From Candidatus Poribacteria bacterium (GTDB taxonomy: Bacteria > Poribacteria > WGA-4E > PCPOR2b), in NCBI GenBank assembly GCA_022822785.1, contig JAJEAL010000008.1, forward strand, positions 1 through 64,000: 64,000 nucleotides of DNA, in the 5' to 3' direction. Below the pieces are notes generated by a model. It searched no databases and had not been told where the DNA came from. It saw only the letters and a list, made by a program, of their open reading frames with translations. Shown here piece by piece: positions 35,056 through 43,941 of the stretch. Both the position numbers and the translations under genes were made by a program. The first letter of the stretch is position 1. Each line of letters opens with the position of its first letter.

Positions 35056-36360
35056 TCACGTTTTCTGCGGTCTCTTCTTCGCCGCGGGGAACAAGATATT
35101 ATTCAGGATGAGTCGATAGCCGGGGGAATGTTTATGGAGGTCTAAGTTGGTCGGGACTCGCCCCTCACCGACTAGGTGGCGATAGTCCTCTGGATCATGC
35201 CCACCGAGAAAGGTGAAGGTTCCCTTTCCCAATTTACCGTGGATATACTTGGCGTAACGGCTCCCTTCGATGTCGCCCATGATTGTGATGGTTTCACGGA
35301 TGGTATTCTTGTTGAACGATGTGGTTTGTCCGAGGAATCCACGCACCTGATTCACATGATTTTGGGTGAGCATAGTGGGGATGGGGTCATGCTTTGCGGC
35401 AAACTCGAACAGGACGAAATCCTCCAACCCCAGAAGCGGGTTGAGTTCTGGCTTGGGATTATCGATATTGGAAAATTCGTACCGATTGGGGTTGGGATAG
35501 AGGACAAAATTCTCAAAAGCAAAGGTCTTATTGAAATCGAGTTGGGATTGATAGCCCGGATCCAGTGGGGACCCATCGAGTTCTGGAGCAACGATGTCCA
35601 CACTTCCGCCGTTTGTTGAGAGGGCGATATCCAAGGTTTCAGGCGCGGAACACATAGCAAAGAGGAAGCCGCCTTTGACGATGTAATCTTGGATCATCTG
35701 GGTGATGTATGCCTTATGCTGTGGGACGCTATCAAATCCCGCTTGGGTGGCGGCTCCCTCAAACAGATGCTTGCGTTGTTGATACCAGACCTGTCCTTTA
35801 TACGCGCCGTGGAATTTTCCGTGCTGTCCGGTAAAGTCTTCGTGATGCAGATGTAGCCAGTCATATTGATGGGTAAAGAGTAGGCCGGCTTCGACCTCTT
35901 CATCCCAGATGGTTTCGTAAGGGATTTCCGCGTATTTCAGGGCGATTTTCACGGCATCGTCCCACGGGTCACGGTAAGGGGAATCCTCGGATGGGGCATA
36001 TACGGCGATTTTGGGCGCTTTTTCCAGCAAGATTTCGTCCATATTGCTGTTATCCATTTCGACTTGGATGGCACCGTATTCGGCATTTGAGATTGGCTGG
36101 ACGCTGACGCCCATGGTTTGCGCTTTAAGTTGGACATCCGGTGAATCGTTCAAGAGAAAAGAGCCGCCCCGATAGTTTAGCAGCCATTTCGCTTCATATT
36201 CGCGGGGTACTTCGAGGGTCCAGTAGGTTAACCCGTAAGCTTTGAGATGGTTAGTCTGTGTCGTATCCATGGGCACAAGTAACCACTGTGGATAGACGTT
36301 GCCGGAGGCGATTAAAAAAAGAAGCAAACAGAGTGAGAACAGTTTGCTTGTTGCATTCAT
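35056..36360 (-). CDS. Exported protein of the family often mislabelled asparagine synthetase B
   Basis: 434 residues. The first about 25 residues (SKLFSLCLLLFLIASGNVYP) form a signal peptide. The mature start, LLVPMDTTQTNHLKAYGLTY then EVPREYEAKWLLNYRGGSFL, matches a secreted family found in Bacteroidetes and relatives under the name asparagine synthetase B; it lacks AsnB catalytic domains. The central part (KIAVYAPSEDSPYRDPWDDA, DWLHLHHEDFTGQHGKF, GGFLFAMCSAPETLDIA) looks like a class-I amidotransferase-like or glycosidase-like fold with a GHDPEDYRH segment near the C-terminus. Function unknown. It lies upstream of the cupin gene by 42 bases. Confidence 0.7.
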   Translation of the reverse strand: MNATSKLFSLCLLLFLIASGNVYPQWLLVPMDTTQTNHLKAYGLTYWTLEVPREYEAKWLLNYRGGSFLLNDSPDVQLKAQTMGVSVQPISNAEYGAIQVEMDNSNMDEILLEKAPKIAVYAPSEDSPYRDPWDDAVKIALKYAEIPYETIWDEEVEAGLLFTHQYDWLHLHHEDFTGQHGKFHGAYKGQVWYQQRKHLFEGAATQAGFDSVPQHKAYITQMIQDYIVKGGFLFAMCSAPETLDIALSTNGGSVDIVAPELDGSPLDPGYQSQLDFNKTFAFENFVLYPNPNRYEFSNIDNPKPELNPLLGLEDFVLFEFAAKHDPIPTMLTQNHVNQVRGFLGQTTSFNKNTIRETITIMGDIEGSRYAKYIHGKLGKGTFTFLGGHDPEDYRHLVGEGRVPTNLDLHKHSPGYRLILNNILFPAAKKRPQKT

Positions 36361-36382
36361 CGGTTTTCCTTTTGTTTGAGAG

Positions 36383-36823
36383 CTATGATCCCAGAAACAC
36401 TTTGACGATCAAAGCAATGAGTGCTAGATATATCGGCGTCATCAACCCAATAATCCACCTTAACTGGGTATTGAGCTGCCCTTCGACACTTGAAATCCGT
36501 CCTTCAATTGCTTCAAAACGCTTCCCTATCTGCTCGAAGCGATGGCTGACAGATTGGTTAAGGTCGTCAATGCGTTTATCTATCTGTTCAAAGCGATAAT
36601 TGAAAAGTTGAATCAGGTCATCAAAACGTTGATCCACTTGTTCAAAGCGTTGATCCACTTGTTCAAAGCGCTGATTGATAGCTTGAATCAAGTTATCAAA
36701 GCGTTTGTCCATCTGCTCGAATGCACCGCGCAGATACGCATTATCTCTGGCATTCCGTTCGACCATTTCGACCGTTTGTTGAATGGTTTCTCGGAGTTCA
36801 GGGGTCTCAGGATTACTATTCAT
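36383..36823 (-). CDS. Coiled-coil protein with C-terminal membrane anchor
   Basis: 146 residues. Residues about 30-110 are a continuous heptad coiled coil built from units such as RFEQVDQ, RFDDLIQ, RFEQIDK and RISSVEG. A hydrophobic C-terminal helix (IIGLMTPIYLALIALIVKVF) anchors it in the membrane. The DNA coding for two of the units, near 36620-36680, is an almost perfect 21-bp tandem repeat, so the length may vary between strains. Such proteins resemble DUF1640/hemolysin-XhlA-like or tail-anchored spacer proteins; no specific role can be given. It sits just upstream of the exported protein gene. Confidence 0.75.
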   Translation of the reverse strand: MNSNPETPELRETIQQTVEMVERNARDNAYLRGAFEQMDKRFDNLIQAINQRFEQVDQRFEQVDQRFDDLIQLFNYRFEQIDKRIDDLNQSVSHRFEQIGKRFEAIEGRISSVEGQLNTQLRWIIGLMTPIYLALIALIVKVFLGS

Positions 36824-36994
36824 GGCTGCCTCCCATTTTCTTTCTTCAACTGTTTAGCGGGTATGAGAGTTTAGCATAGGTTGGCTTGAATCTCAAGGAA
36901 AAATTTTATGGTTGGGCGGCCTACACAATAAGGAGATAGAGCCGCATTTGGGGGCAGAGGTGACGGCATACGGAGTATGCCTACTACTATAATC

Positions 36995-38167
36995 TTAGGG
37001 GATTTGGTTGGCGGCGTAATGGAGGATATTTTCGATCAGTTTCTTGTTTACGCGAACGGTGTACTCATTATCGTTGCGCAGGCTTGTGATGATGGAGAGC
37101 CCTTTCCCGTGTTTACGGGCACCAACAACGAGGTCCTTACCGTCGTTGGTCGTGGCGAATACTTGAAAGCTGCTATCCCATCCCGTCCAAGCGTCATCGA
37201 TATAGAGTTGCCCGGATTGCACCGCATTCGGCTCGGTGAACAGGTTTTGTCCTTGTTTCGTGACAACAAACTCTTGCGTCGGTCTCCGCTCAACGCCTTG
37301 CAAACTTCCCCCCAGCCAACCGATTTCAACCGGATTGTCCCTGCCCGCGTCCTGTCCACTCATGATAACAACTCCACCATTTTCGACGAATTCGCTGATT
37401 TTCTGCTCGGTCGCTTTATCGAGCAGGTAGCCGTTATAAGCAACCTCTCGATGTCCGATCCACAAAATATCGACCTGATCCAGGTCAGCAAGGGTACGGT
37501 CTTGGGTTGATTCATAAGCCATGGTTTTTTCTCCAACGCTGCGGACAGCTCGGATAGCATTGTATTCATAGCTAGCGGTGTTGGTCGGCACGGGAACAGG
37601 ACTATTGGCTGGCATAACGGTGGTATTTCCTGTCAAAGCCAAGACCTTCAGGGCATCTTCTGGGGCACCGACCCATCTTTCCCCCGCGATGATTGATCGG
37701 ATGACCTCTCGGAACTCCATGGTTGTGCCGTTGAATGTCCGCTCCATATAGGGGCACAGATGGGTAAACACCCACCATCCCTCAGGGTCGCCGGTGCGGT
37801 TTCTATACCAGGTGCCATCAAAATATCCGAGTCCTTCGACGACATAGGTCTGTTGATAAAACACGATGAGGGGCATGCCGACTTTGAGGAGCCCCATCAT
37901 CTTTCGTGGGGAGCTGCCTCGAACATACCAGCCGGTGGCGACGTTGAGTTTGATTTGGTCAAGTTTTTCGCCCTTGAGATCTTCTTCGACCTCAATGATG
38001 GCGTTCATTCGTTTGGTATCAAGGCTTTTGATTTTCCCGAACGCGATGTTGGTGCTGCCGTCAAGGATTTCTTGGATGGTGAACTCACGATAGATGAACC
38101 CTTGTGTATCCGGGGAGAGTAGCGAAGCGATGAGCAGCACGCTTAAGATGAGTAGGCACCGGTGCAT
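36995..38167 (-). CDS. Exported protein with amidotransferase-like C-terminal domain
   Basis: 390 residues; signal peptide at residues 1-23 (MHRCLLILSVLLIASLLSPD). The N-terminal part (about 25-150) carries REFTIQEILDGSTNIAFGKI and WWVFTHLCPYMERTF, a pattern of secreted beta-sandwich proteins. The C-terminal part has DLDQVDILWIGHREVAYNGY, KISEFVENGGVVIMSGQDAG and KHGKGLSIITSLRNDNEY, resembling ThuA/DUF4159-type amidotransferase-like folds used for binding rather than catalysis. Function unknown. It is separated by 171 bases from the coiled-coil gene. Confidence 0.65.
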   Translation of the reverse strand: MHRCLLILSVLLIASLLSPDTQGFIYREFTIQEILDGSTNIAFGKIKSLDTKRMNAIIEVEEDLKGEKLDQIKLNVATGWYVRGSSPRKMMGLLKVGMPLIVFYQQTYVVEGLGYFDGTWYRNRTGDPEGWWVFTHLCPYMERTFNGTTMEFREVIRSIIAGERWVGAPEDALKVLALTGNTTVMPANSPVPVPTNTASYEYNAIRAVRSVGEKTMAYESTQDRTLADLDQVDILWIGHREVAYNGYLLDKATEQKISEFVENGGVVIMSGQDAGRDNPVEIGWLGGSLQGVERRPTQEFVVTKQGQNLFTEPNAVQSGQLYIDDAWTGWDSSFQVFATTNDGKDLVVGARKHGKGLSIITSLRNDNEYTVRVNKKLIENILHYAANQIP

Positions 38168-38473
38168 GTCGTGAACTCCTTTTATTTGTGGTGTCTGTTA
38201 ATTGGTTCATTGAGCTGTCTTTGCGTTATCATGTTTGCTATGCACATTGCGCTCCTCTGGAGCGCGGGCATCGGCCCCATCGGCATACTATAGACATATC
38301 GCTCCTCATGAAGATTAATAAATAAATTGGGTAATCTTCATGCGATGTCCGGTGCGGGTGAAAACCGCACCTACCGGGGCTAGGGGAAAATATAGAATTA
38401 CCCGATTATTTTCTGAAACCTCATCTAGAGCGAAAAGCAGAACACATCAACTTTATTGGTTCATCGAATGGTT
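38168..38473. repeat. GCGCTCCTCTGGAGCGC (family D) repeats and a partial family B cargo
   Basis: 306 bases with no gene. Two family D modules are visible: CACATTGCGCTCCTCTGGAG at about 38243-38266 and ATAGACATATCGCTCCTC at about 38290-38307. A lone GGTGCGGGTGAAAACCGCAC cargo module follows at about 38350-38375. Confidence 0.7.
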
Positions 38474-39310
38474 TCAGCGTTTTCCTTGTGGCGTTTTTGG
38501 CGGGGGTAGCCGCTTTTTGATTTGGTGGAAACGTTGTGAATCTTTCTTCAGATTCGTTTTTCGGGGCAGTTTCGCTATCTGTGCACGGACAGCGGCAATC
38601 CGCTGAGCTGTCGGCGGATGTGTAGAGAAAAGCTGTTGGAGTTTCGATGGTCTCCCTTTCTGGAGGTTGAGGAGTTTCTCAAAGAAGGTCGCCATGCCTT
38701 CGGGGTCGATACCGGCATCGAACAGCTCTTGCACAGCGTATATATCTGCCTCTCTCTCAGCGTCACGGCTATACTTCATCAGGACTCCATTGGCAGTCAA
38801 GCCGGCGACCATCTGTTTGATTGTGCTTTCGTCCTCTCCCAAAGCGAGCTGTACCACAGCGGCAATCCCTAGTTGTCGGGTCATCTGCTTGACACTGTGT
38901 TTGCCGACCACATGCCCGATTTCATGACCGATTACACCGGCTAACTCAGCTTCGTTTTGTGCTGCACGGATGAGCCCGATATTGACATAGAGGTAGCCGC
39001 CTGGTATTGCGAAAGCGTTGACAGCTTCGGTATCGACGACCTTAAAATGGTATGTGATGTTCTTTCGTTGCGAATGGCTTGCGAGGTGTTGTCCGAGTTG
39101 GTCGATGTACGCGGTCACAACCGGATCTGCGTAAATCTTCAGATCCTTTTCGATCTCGCCGGAGAACTGTTTTCCGAGCTGAACTTCCTGTGCGTCCGTG
39201 AATATGTTAATGTCACTGATTCTTCCGGCACAGCCGAGAAAGCCGCTGTTAATTATCAGCACCAACGCGATTTGTAGCGTCAGCTGCGTGATTCGATAAG
39301 CGTTTTTCAT
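38474..39310 (-). CDS. M48-family metalloprotease, probable lipoprotein
   Basis: 278 residues. Signal peptide with lipobox-like NSGFLGCAG puts Cys at about residue 27. The M48 zinc motif is GVIGHEIGHVVGKHS near residue 128, with the third ligand in SRDAEREADIYAVQ near 185; the preceding NAFAIPGGYLYVN and the later STHPPTAQRIAAV are hallmarks of the BepA/YfgC- or LoiP-like group. These periplasmic proteases take part in outer-membrane protein quality control. The C-terminal tail is Lys-rich. Single gene between repeat blocks. Confidence 0.9.
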   Translation of the reverse strand: MKNAYRITQLTLQIALVLIINSGFLGCAGRISDINIFTDAQEVQLGKQFSGEIEKDLKIYADPVVTAYIDQLGQHLASHSQRKNITYHFKVVDTEAVNAFAIPGGYLYVNIGLIRAAQNEAELAGVIGHEIGHVVGKHSVKQMTRQLGIAAVVQLALGEDESTIKQMVAGLTANGVLMKYSRDAEREADIYAVQELFDAGIDPEGMATFFEKLLNLQKGRPSKLQQLFSTHPPTAQRIAAVRAQIAKLPRKTNLKKDSQRFHQIKKRLPPPKTPQGKR

Positions 39311-40117
39311 ATTATGGTAGATTTTAGAATTATTTAGACACTTTCAATGCACAACCAACCCCCTAAATCCCCAACCCCGCCGCCCAGAGGGCACCCGCCC
39401 CTTGTCAGGGGGAACTTGTCAAGGAAGAACTTGTCAAGGAGGAGCTTGTCAGGGGGACTTCATGAGGCTTCGATAAGGGGCACTATTGGTGAACGTCTAC
39501 ATATTTATGACGATGGTTAAGCGGTTGTACGTTCTGTATGAATATGAGACTGGTGTTGAAGGGGGCGATTCACTTTATGGATAGTGCCAAGTTGCCGTTA
39601 ATCGGGGTCACAAAACATACAGGCATTCAAACTGATGATCGTCATAGATTTTATCACACAATCGTTTTTTTGGGTAGACGATAACTCAAAAAACAGCACA
39701 AAAGCCAAAAACGTGTGCAAGTCCCTATTTATCCGGCCGCACATGAAGGGTTATAATGTAAAAAAGAAAGGAGGGGAAAGGGTGGGGCAGGAAAACCGGG
39801 GTTTATAGGCGTGGGAAGAAATAGATATCGCTGTACCACAATCTGTTAGATTGTGATTGCAACTTGAATGAAGATTATGGTGAACCTTACAATTGCTGAG
39901 ACACTCCAAACCGGTGCGGTTGGAAACCGCACCTACCGGGACTGGGGGAAATATTTGCGGTACGGATATTCGCTCAAATTGTTAGCGTTATTTGGTGAGG
40001 GGATTCTCTTTGAGGTTGTGGAAAAGGCAGCACTTGGGCGGGGTGGGCGGCTGCGAATCTCGATTACAGGCTTGGGGTTCAGGTACGCACCTACTAACTG
40101 AAGACCGACATTCTTTT
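39311..40117. repeat. 800-base repeat-containing gap
   Basis: A family B element at about 39313-39508 has a TATGGTAGATTTTAGAATTA left end, CCCTAAATCC cargo and a right end GTCTACATATTTATGACG. A tandem of AACTTGTCAAGGAGGA-like units lies inside it at 39410-39460. A second partial family B copy at about 39876-39945 carries GGTGCGGTTGGAAACCGCAC. The stretch 39510-39870 is AT-rich, with a possible ribosome-site-like AAAGGAGGGG near 39768, but no frame follows. No gene seen. Confidence 0.7.
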
Positions 40118-40297
40118 TTAGAAGTCATCGTCTTCGACGGGCTCAAACAGGATGCTGCAGCTACTACACCTATATCCGCTTTCGTCATTGGATTCGTCAA
40201 TGAGAAACAGCATACCGCAGCAGATTGGACACGGTTCCTCGACTTCCATTTCCACCCGCTCAAGGATTCCGGTTCTATCTTCAAATTCAACGAGCAT
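40118..40297 (-). CDS. 59-residue zinc-ribbon protein
   Basis: Small frame starting ATG 40297 with AAAGGAATAA upstream. It begins MLVEFEDRTGILERVEMEVE and carries two Cys pairs, EPCPICCGML and YRCSSCSILF, consistent with a rubredoxin-like or zinc-ribbon knuckle. The ending is acidic (EPVEDDDF). It lies 21 bases downstream of the rhodanese gene, so it is the last gene of the SUF-associated run. It might bind Zn or Fe; function unknown. Confidence 0.7.
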   Translation of the reverse strand: MLVEFEDRTGILERVEMEVEEPCPICCGMLFLIDESNDESGYRCSSCSILFEPVEDDDF

Positions 40298-40318
40298 TTT
40301 TTTATTCCTTTCAAACAG

Positions 40319-40684
40319 TTAGTAGCGACTCAGTGTGGGATCGATTTCAATTGCCCACTGATCGATTCCGCCGGTTAAACTTTTGACGTTCTGAAAGCCG
40401 TTCTGGTACAGGTAGTAGGCGGCTTGCATACTCCGCATCCCGTGGTGGCAGTGGAGGACAATTTCACGGTTGGGATCGAGTCCCTCAATATGTTGGGGGA
40501 GGTCATTCATGGGGATGAGTTCCGCGTCCTCAAGACAAACGATTTGATGTTCCGCCGGTTCGCGCACATCGATGAGTTGAATCGGTTCGCCTTGATCGAG
40601 TTTATTTTTGAGTTCCTGAACTGAAATTTCGTGTTTCTGCGGTTGGAAAGGTGGGGGTGTTTCGGAGGTGTTTGCCATTTTCAA
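40319..40684 (-). CDS. Rhodanese-like sulfurtransferase
   Basis: 121 residues with one rhodanese domain: ISVQELKNKLDQGEPIQLID, then VREPAEHQIVCLEDAELIPM and the active-site loop IVLHCHHGMRSMQAAYYLY with catalytic Cys near residue 88, followed by GFQNVKSLTGGIDQWA. The CHHGMRS loop is the cyanobacterial/GlpE-like type. It would move sulfane sulfur, fitting the iron-sulfur assembly genes immediately upstream. The gap to the DUF971 gene is 20 bases. Confidence 0.92.
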   Translation of the reverse strand: MKMANTSETPPPFQPQKHEISVQELKNKLDQGEPIQLIDVREPAEHQIVCLEDAELIPMNDLPQHIEGLDPNREIVLHCHHGMRSMQAAYYLYQNGFQNVKSLTGGIDQWAIEIDPTLSRY

Positions 40685-40704
40685 TATTTATACCTCAACT
40701 TCGA

Positions 40705-41052
40705 TTAATTACACTGTGGGCAGGGGCAGATATCCCTGAGTGTTTCGAAAGAGTAGATGCCGGTCGCATGACCGTCGCTCCACGCGAATTGGATAGCGTA
40801 ACGACCAACAAGCTCAAGGTTAACGGGTCGGGTATTGGGTGGAACGGAGATTTGGTCGGGATCGCCGAGTCCGTTGGGACCGAATAGGGAATGGACATCC
40901 TGCCCTCTGTGCCGTATGGTTGAGCACTCGGCACATGGACATAATCGCCTGAGATATGGATAGGTGTACTCGCTTTGATGCCCATCCTTCCAGACGATTT
41001 GGAGTCCGTCGTCGCCTAATCTCTTAATTGTTTTTGGCTGTTGCTGTCTCAT
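40705..41052 (-). CDS. DUF971 protein associated with Fe-S assembly
   Basis: 115 residues from ATG 41052; the longer frame runs through the spacer with its GTCGATTTTGGAAAATCGAC palindrome (about 41089-41110) and is rejected. The DUF971/GBBH-like N-terminal pattern occurs twice: LQIVWKDGHQSEYTYPYLRR with LCPCAEC, and IQFAWSDGHATGIYSFETLR with ICPCPQC. Each half has a CPCxxC pair, so a shared metal or cluster site is possible. DUF971 proteins neighbour SUF and Mrp genes and are proposed scaffold or carrier factors. Part of the SUF run. Confidence 0.85.
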   Translation of the reverse strand: MRQQQPKTIKRLGDDGLQIVWKDGHQSEYTYPYLRRLCPCAECSTIRHRGQDVHSLFGPNGLGDPDQISVPPNTRPVNLELVGRYAIQFAWSDGHATGIYSFETLRDICPCPQCN

Positions 41053-41143
41053 AAAATAGAATGACCAAAGGGATTCAGTTCCTCCGAATAAACGTCGATT
41101 TTGGAAAATCGACCTACAATCGGGCAACCGCTAGCTGCTAATG

Positions 41144-41443
41144 TTAAAAGATGCCGAGTTCGTCTTTCGCCTCTTCGGTCATCATTTCTGGTGTCCAGCG
41201 CGGCGTCCACACGACATTGATGTTGACTTCTTCGACGCCTTCAAGTTGTTGGGTGACGTGCTGCGTTCCGTTGATAAGTTGTCCACCGGCGGGGCAGCCC
41301 GGACTGGTCAGGGTCATTGTGATATTAACGGTCTCGTCGTCAATATCAACGCCGTAAATCAGTCCCATATCAACAATGTTGATACCAACTTCTGGATCAA
41401 TAATCTCTTTGACTGCATTGAATACAGCATCTTCTGTTACCAT
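41144..41443 (-). CDS. MIP18/SufT-like Fe-S assembly protein
   Basis: 99 residues of the DUF59 (MIP18) family: VFNAVKEIIDPEVGINIVDM then GLIYGVDIDD, followed by the conserved LTSPGCPAGGQL loop holding the key Cys near residue 50, and VVWTPRWTPEMMTEEAKDEL at the C-terminus. SufT proteins help mature Fe-S enzymes. It stands within the SUF run, with 91 bases of spacer before DUF971 and a repeat block upstream. Confidence 0.93.
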   Translation of the reverse strand: MVTEDAVFNAVKEIIDPEVGINIVDMGLIYGVDIDDETVNITMTLTSPGCPAGGQLINGTQHVTQQLEGVEEVNINVVWTPRWTPEMMTEEAKDELGIF

Positions 41444-41797
41444 TCGTGTCCTCCATTTACAACCGAGAGTAAAACGTGAAACGTGAAAACATTTTGTTCA
41501 TTATAGTGGACTTTAGAATTAATGAGACACGCCAAACCGGTGCGGTCCGATAAATCCCCAATACATCGGGACAGGCGGGAGTCCGTACCGGGGCCAGGGT
41601 TGGAAACCGCAAATTGGTAGGCACTGTTTCTAACTGTGCCGATGCGGTTAGAAACCGCACCTACCGGGGAGCTAACGAAAGTGCGGTTAGAAACCGCACC
41701 TACAGATGAACACTGTGCCGAGAGCAGGCAGGCGGGATTTCGCTACACCCGATTTGAACGATAGGGAAACGATCTCCTACCAACTAACGCCGCAGGT
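41444..41797. repeat. Family B cargo repeats inside the SUF locus
   Basis: 354 bases without a gene. A family B left end (ATAGTGGACTTTAGAATTAA at about 41502) is followed by at least four cargo modules: GGTGCGGTCC with ATACATCGGGACAGGCGGGA, CTGTTTCTAACTGTGCCGAT, and two copies of GTGCGGTTAGAAACCGCACC near 41650-41700. This interrupts the run between the Rieske and MIP18 genes. Confidence 0.8.
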
Positions 41798-42112
41798 TTA
41801 GTAGTCCGCGCGGACGAAAATTGTATCGCCCTCAACCTTGACTTCGTAGCATTCGACCGGCTCGGTCGCTGGCATACACAGGACTGCACCGGTGCGGACG
41901 TTGAAGCGAGCACCGTGTCGTGGACATTCGATTTCGTCGCCGTCGAGGTCACCTTCAGCGAGGGGTCCTCCATCGTGGGTGCAGACATCTTCGATGGCAA
42001 AAAACTCGCCATCCACGTTGAATAGTGCAACAGGTATATCGTCTACCTCAACCAGTTTTTTTTCTCCTGGCGACAGTTCACTCACCTTTGCAACCTCAAA
42101 AAATTCGCTCAT
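41798..42112 (-). CDS. Rieske-type [2Fe-2S] ferredoxin
   Basis: 104 residues, NirD/biphenyl-dioxygenase-ferredoxin-like. Cluster ligands: EDVCTHDGGPLAEG (Cys-x-His) near residue 45 and IECPRHGARFNVRTG (Cys-x2-His) near 63, followed by PATEPVECYEVKVEGDTIFV. Electron carrier likely serving SUF chemistry or an associated oxygenase. The start overlaps the sufU stop by ATGA, so translation is coupled. Confidence 0.95.
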   Translation of the reverse strand: MSEFFEVAKVSELSPGEKKLVEVDDIPVALFNVDGEFFAIEDVCTHDGGPLAEGDLDGDEIECPRHGARFNVRTGAVLCMPATEPVECYEVKVEGDTIFVRADY

Positions 42113-42507
42113 TCGGTCTCCTCATCCTCGTCTCCGGGCCACCCTTTGAGCCCGTACGCTCCTGCTTTGAGCACTTTGAGCGCGAGCAATCCACATTTCA
42201 GACGGACAGGACCTAAAGGGATACCGAGCATATCCAAAATATCATCTTTGCTCAATTTCTTGATATCCTCCAAATGTTGCCCTTTAATCTCTTCGGTCAA
42301 CATCGAAGCGGCTGCTTGGCTGATGGTGCACCCGTGACCAGAGAACCGGAGGTCGGTGATAATGCCGTCCTCAACCTTAAGGTCCATACGAATCCGGTCT
42401 CCACACAGGGGATTGTCCTCCTCATAAGAGATGTCCGGCCCTTCAAGGGTTCCGTAGTTGCTTGGGTTTTCGTAATGATCGAGAATGTCTTCTTCGTAAA
42501 TGTTCAT
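42109..42507 (-). CDS. sufU: Fe-S assembly sulfurtransferase SufU
   Basis: 132 residues of the SufU branch of the IscU family. It accepts sulfur from SufS. Zinc-site residues: NPLCGDRIRM (Cys and Asp) near residue 35, SGHGCTISQAAASM near 60 and RLKCGLLALKVL near 103, with the SufU-specific insertion KLSKDDILDMLG between. It overlaps sufS by four bases at its start and the Rieske gene at its end. Its presence places this SUF system with the Firmicutes/Actinobacteria-like SufBCDSU type. Confidence 0.95.
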   Translation of the reverse strand: MNIYEEDILDHYENPSNYGTLEGPDISYEEDNPLCGDRIRMDLKVEDGIITDLRFSGHGCTISQAAASMLTEEIKGQHLEDIKKLSKDDILDMLGIPLGPVRLKCGLLALKVLKAGAYGLKGWPGDEDEETE

Positions 42508-43769
42508 CTTCGTCTCCGCGTTAGCATACGCTGGGCTTTCAGTAATCCTTCATACAGACAATCAATTTCGTCAAGTTTGTTATACAGATAGAAGCTGGCA
42601 CGGGCGGTGGCGATGACGCCAAACTTCTCCATGAGCGGTTGGGCGCAGTGATGTCCGGCTCGGACGGCGACCCCAACTGTATCTAAGACGCCTGCGAGGT
42701 CGTGCGGGTGAGCGCCCGCTAGGTTAAAGGTAATCGCCCCTGTCTTTTGTCGGGGTTTGGGTCCATAGATGGTGATATCCTCAATTTCGCTGAGTTTCTG
42801 GTGTGCATATTCGAGCAGCTCACCTTCATGCACGAAGATTGCTTCCAGCCCGACTTTGCTGAGATAGTCCGCTGCAGCCGCAAGCCCGATGGCTTCTGCG
42901 ATAGCTGGCGTTCCTGCTTCAAATTTAGCGGGGACATCGGCGTAGGTCGAGCTTTCGCGTTGAACAGCGCGGATCATTGACCCGCCGCCCAGAAATGGCG
43001 GCATCTCCTCTAAAAGGTCTGACTTGCCGTAGAGGACACCGATACCGGTGGGACCGCACATTTTATGCCCGGAGAACGCGAGGAAATCGCAATCTAGCGC
43101 TTGGACATCCACATTGAAATGCGGTACGCTTTGCGCGCCATCGATCAGCACTTTTGCGCCGACAGCGTGGGCAGCGGCGGTCAGTTCTTGGATGGGATTG
43201 ATAGTACCGAGGACGTTGGAGACGTGCGTCATTGCAACAATCTTGGTGCGCTCTGTCAACAGCTTTTCCAAGTCATCAAGCTGCAACACCCCTTCGTCGG
43301 TGACTTCAATAAACCGTAGCTTTGCGCCGGTGCGTTGGGACAGCAGCTGCCACGGCAGGAGGTTGCTATGGTGTTCCATCACCGTGAGCAGGATTTCATC
43401 GCCCTCGCGGAGATTGGCGCTTCCCCAACTATAGGCAACGAGATTGATGGACTCGGTGGTGTTCCGTGTAAAGATAATCTGGCTAGAACGGCGGGCGTTG
43501 ATGAACCGTCCGATCCGTTGTCGCGCCTCCTCATACTTGGCGGTCGCTTCCTCAGAGATACGGTAAATGCCCCGATGTATATTTGAGTTGTAGATCCGGT
43601 AATACGCATCCATCGCGTCCACTACGGGATCCGGTGTTTGAGAGGTCGCAGCACTATCCAGATAGATTAGTGGCAGATCGCTTTCCTGTTGTAAGATGGA
43701 AAAATCGTTTCGGATAGCTTCGACATCAAGCGTATGGAGTGCGCTATTTGTAGGTTGAGCGGACATCAA
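42504..43769 (-). CDS. sufS: Cysteine desulfurase SufS
   Basis: 421-residue class V PLP enzyme that takes sulfur from cysteine. The N-terminal IYLDSAATSQTPDPVVDAM, TRNTTESINLVAYSW, VMEHHSNLLPWQ, the PLP lysine in FLAFSGHKMCGPTGIGVLYG near residue 230, and the active-site cysteine in RAGHHCAQPLMEKFG near 370 are all present. The last residues (LTRRRR) are basic. It overlaps sufU by ATGA. A hairpin MITE of family E separates it from the glutaredoxin gene upstream. Confidence 0.96.
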   Translation of the reverse strand: MMSAQPTNSALHTLDVEAIRNDFSILQQESDLPLIYLDSAATSQTPDPVVDAMDAYYRIYNSNIHRGIYRISEEATAKYEEARQRIGRFINARRSSQIIFTRNTTESINLVAYSWGSANLREGDEILLTVMEHHSNLLPWQLLSQRTGAKLRFIEVTDEGVLQLDDLEKLLTERTKIVAMTHVSNVLGTINPIQELTAAAHAVGAKVLIDGAQSVPHFNVDVQALDCDFLAFSGHKMCGPTGIGVLYGKSDLLEEMPPFLGGGSMIRAVQRESSTYADVPAKFEAGTPAIAEAIGLAAAADYLSKVGLEAIFVHEGELLEYAHQKLSEIEDITIYGPKPRQKTGAITFNLAGAHPHDLAGVLDTVGVAVRAGHHCAQPLMEKFGVIATARASFYLYNKLDEIDCLYEGLLKAQRMLTRRRR

Positions 43770-43830
43770 GGCTCCAATTCAGATTGGGATTTAAGGATTA
43801 ACAAGCTTATATCGTTGAATCCTAATATTC

Positions 43831-43918
43831 GTTCATGTCAAGAAGGTGGAACAGAAACCGAGTTTTTAAGAAAAAACTCGGTTTCTCTCCGTGGTTTGCA
43901 CCTTCTTCTCACATGAGC
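43831..43918. repeat. Hairpin MITE, family E
   Basis: 88-base element with inverted ends GTTCATGTCAAGAAGGTG and CACCTTCTTCTCACATGAGC around the hairpin AGAAACCGAGTTTTTAAGAA plus AAAACTCGGTTTCT. Same family as the elements at 53376-53466 and 57465-57556. No clear target duplication in this copy. Confidence 0.82.
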
Positions 43919-43941
43919 CCCACGTTTTAAGTATGGGTAAC

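Noticed and set aside
39750-39800. Possible ribosome site AAAGGAGGGG
   Set aside because: No start codon with a sensible frame follows it.
39868-40101. 77-codon plus-strand frame in the gap before the zinc-ribbon gene
   Set aside because: First half is MITE cargo; no ribosome site or recognisable domain.
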